Below, one piece after another: positions 63,794-64,000 of a stretch of DNA of 64,000 nucleotides. Numbering within the stretch: position 1 is the stretch's first letter; each line of letters starts with the position of its first letter. The notes under the pieces are model-generated. The model was not told the DNA's origin. It did no database searches and saw only the letters and a program-made list of their open reading frames with translations. This stretch comes from an uncultured Phycisphaerales bacterium (lineage in GTDB: Bacteria > Planctomycetota > Phycisphaerae > Sedimentisphaerales > Anaerobacaceae). The stretch lies in the NCBI GenBank assembly GCA_937927975.1, contig CALEZT010000270.1, forward strand, positions 9,967-73,966. Direction: 5' to 3'. Made by a program: the position numbers and the translations under genes.

Positions 63794-63833
63794 GATTTCT
63801 CTTGCATCGGGACATCATAGGGTGTTCTCAGTA

Positions 63834-63861
63834 TAGTATCCACAGTAAGAGAGGACCTCAA
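63834..63861 (-). promoter_or_regulatory. Candidate promoter of the sigma/kinase/propeller operon
   Basis: On the minus strand TTGAGG (63856-63861) and TACTAT (63834-63839) are 16 nt apart, about 40 nt upstream of the ATG. The remaining bases to 64000 show no supported gene. Confidence 0.35.
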
Positions 63862-64000
63862 GAGATCATCTGACGCGTTCGCGATCCACAGGGCTATGGC
63901 CCCGCCACGACCCAGGCCATGAAGTCGCTCCTTGCGACGCTGCCTTAGCACGCTTGTCCAAGGGCCAACTGGGTTTTGCTTGACGAACGACCACCCTAAG

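Noticed and set aside
63769..63951. Small minus-strand open frame at the window end (60 codons)
   Set aside because: No ribosome-binding site or recognisable sequence, and it runs into the start region of the sigma factor gene, where the promoter is expected.

Overview
The window looks like chromosomal DNA of a GC-rich bacterium of the phylum Planctomycetota, probably near class Phycisphaerae. The phylum rests on co-occurring family types, not on a marker gene: three very large secreted lamin-tail/CotH proteins, a prepilin-like protein with an H-X9-DG motif, a PEP-CTERM-like exported protein, a Sig-70_X6-type ECF sigma factor next to a giant Ser/Thr kinase, an HzsA-related haem-motif protein, secreted leucine-rich-repeat and TIG proteins, and several secreted glycoside-hydrolase-like proteins. 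There is no rRNA, CRISPR array, phage or transposase gene. One tRNA-Arg(CCG) is present.

Layout. 1-14 kb (minus strand): a partial secreted alpha-galactosidase-like enzyme, a DUF3616-like protein, a 1370-residue LTD/CotH protein, a TolB-propeller/TPR protein with a CxxCH motif, and a second LTD/CotH protein. 14-19 kb (minus): a four-gene sugar-isomerisation/oxidation operon bounded by a TTGACA-type promoter and a strong intrinsic terminator. 19-23 kb: a small membrane protein, a GH43-like enzyme, a DapB-like dehydrogenase, an AGCS sodium:amino-acid symporter and the tRNA. 23.7-31 kb: a tandem two-DTG aspartic protease-like protein, a PEP-CTERM-like exported protein with its own promoter, structured leader and terminator, and a third LTD/CotH protein. 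30.7-35.9 kb: a secreted amidohydrolase, an MFS transporter, decayed fragments around a palindromic repeat, a zinc-ribbon NUDIX hydrolase and a standalone H-X9-DG prepilin-like protein.

36.0-47.5 kb (minus): an 11-gene type IV pilus / type II secretion-like cluster in the order pilB, pilC, major pilin, three minor pilin-like genes, pilM, pilN, pilO, pilP-like, pilQ-like. Several genes overlap or nearly abut. No PilT-like ATPase and no prepilin peptidase are encoded here. 47.7-58.3 kb (plus): a small membrane-anchored protein, an LRR protein, an HzsA-related protein, a TIG-domain protein and a DUF6259-like glycosidase. 58.6-63.8 kb (minus): an ECF sigma factor, a giant Ser/Thr kinase with TPR and propeller sensor regions, and a PQQ-type beta-propeller protein, apparently co-transcribed.

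The gene content fits an organism that makes many surface and secreted proteins, takes apart complex glycans, funnels sugars through keto-sugar isomerases and oxidoreductases, and assembles a pilus or pseudopilus. The non-coding DNA is also informative: a MITE-like nested palindrome, a 25-nt inverted repeat with two mismatches, two intergenic hairpins whose outer base pairs have co-varied, and a recurring extended -10 promoter motif. All family assignments come from reading the sequence by eye; no database search was run.
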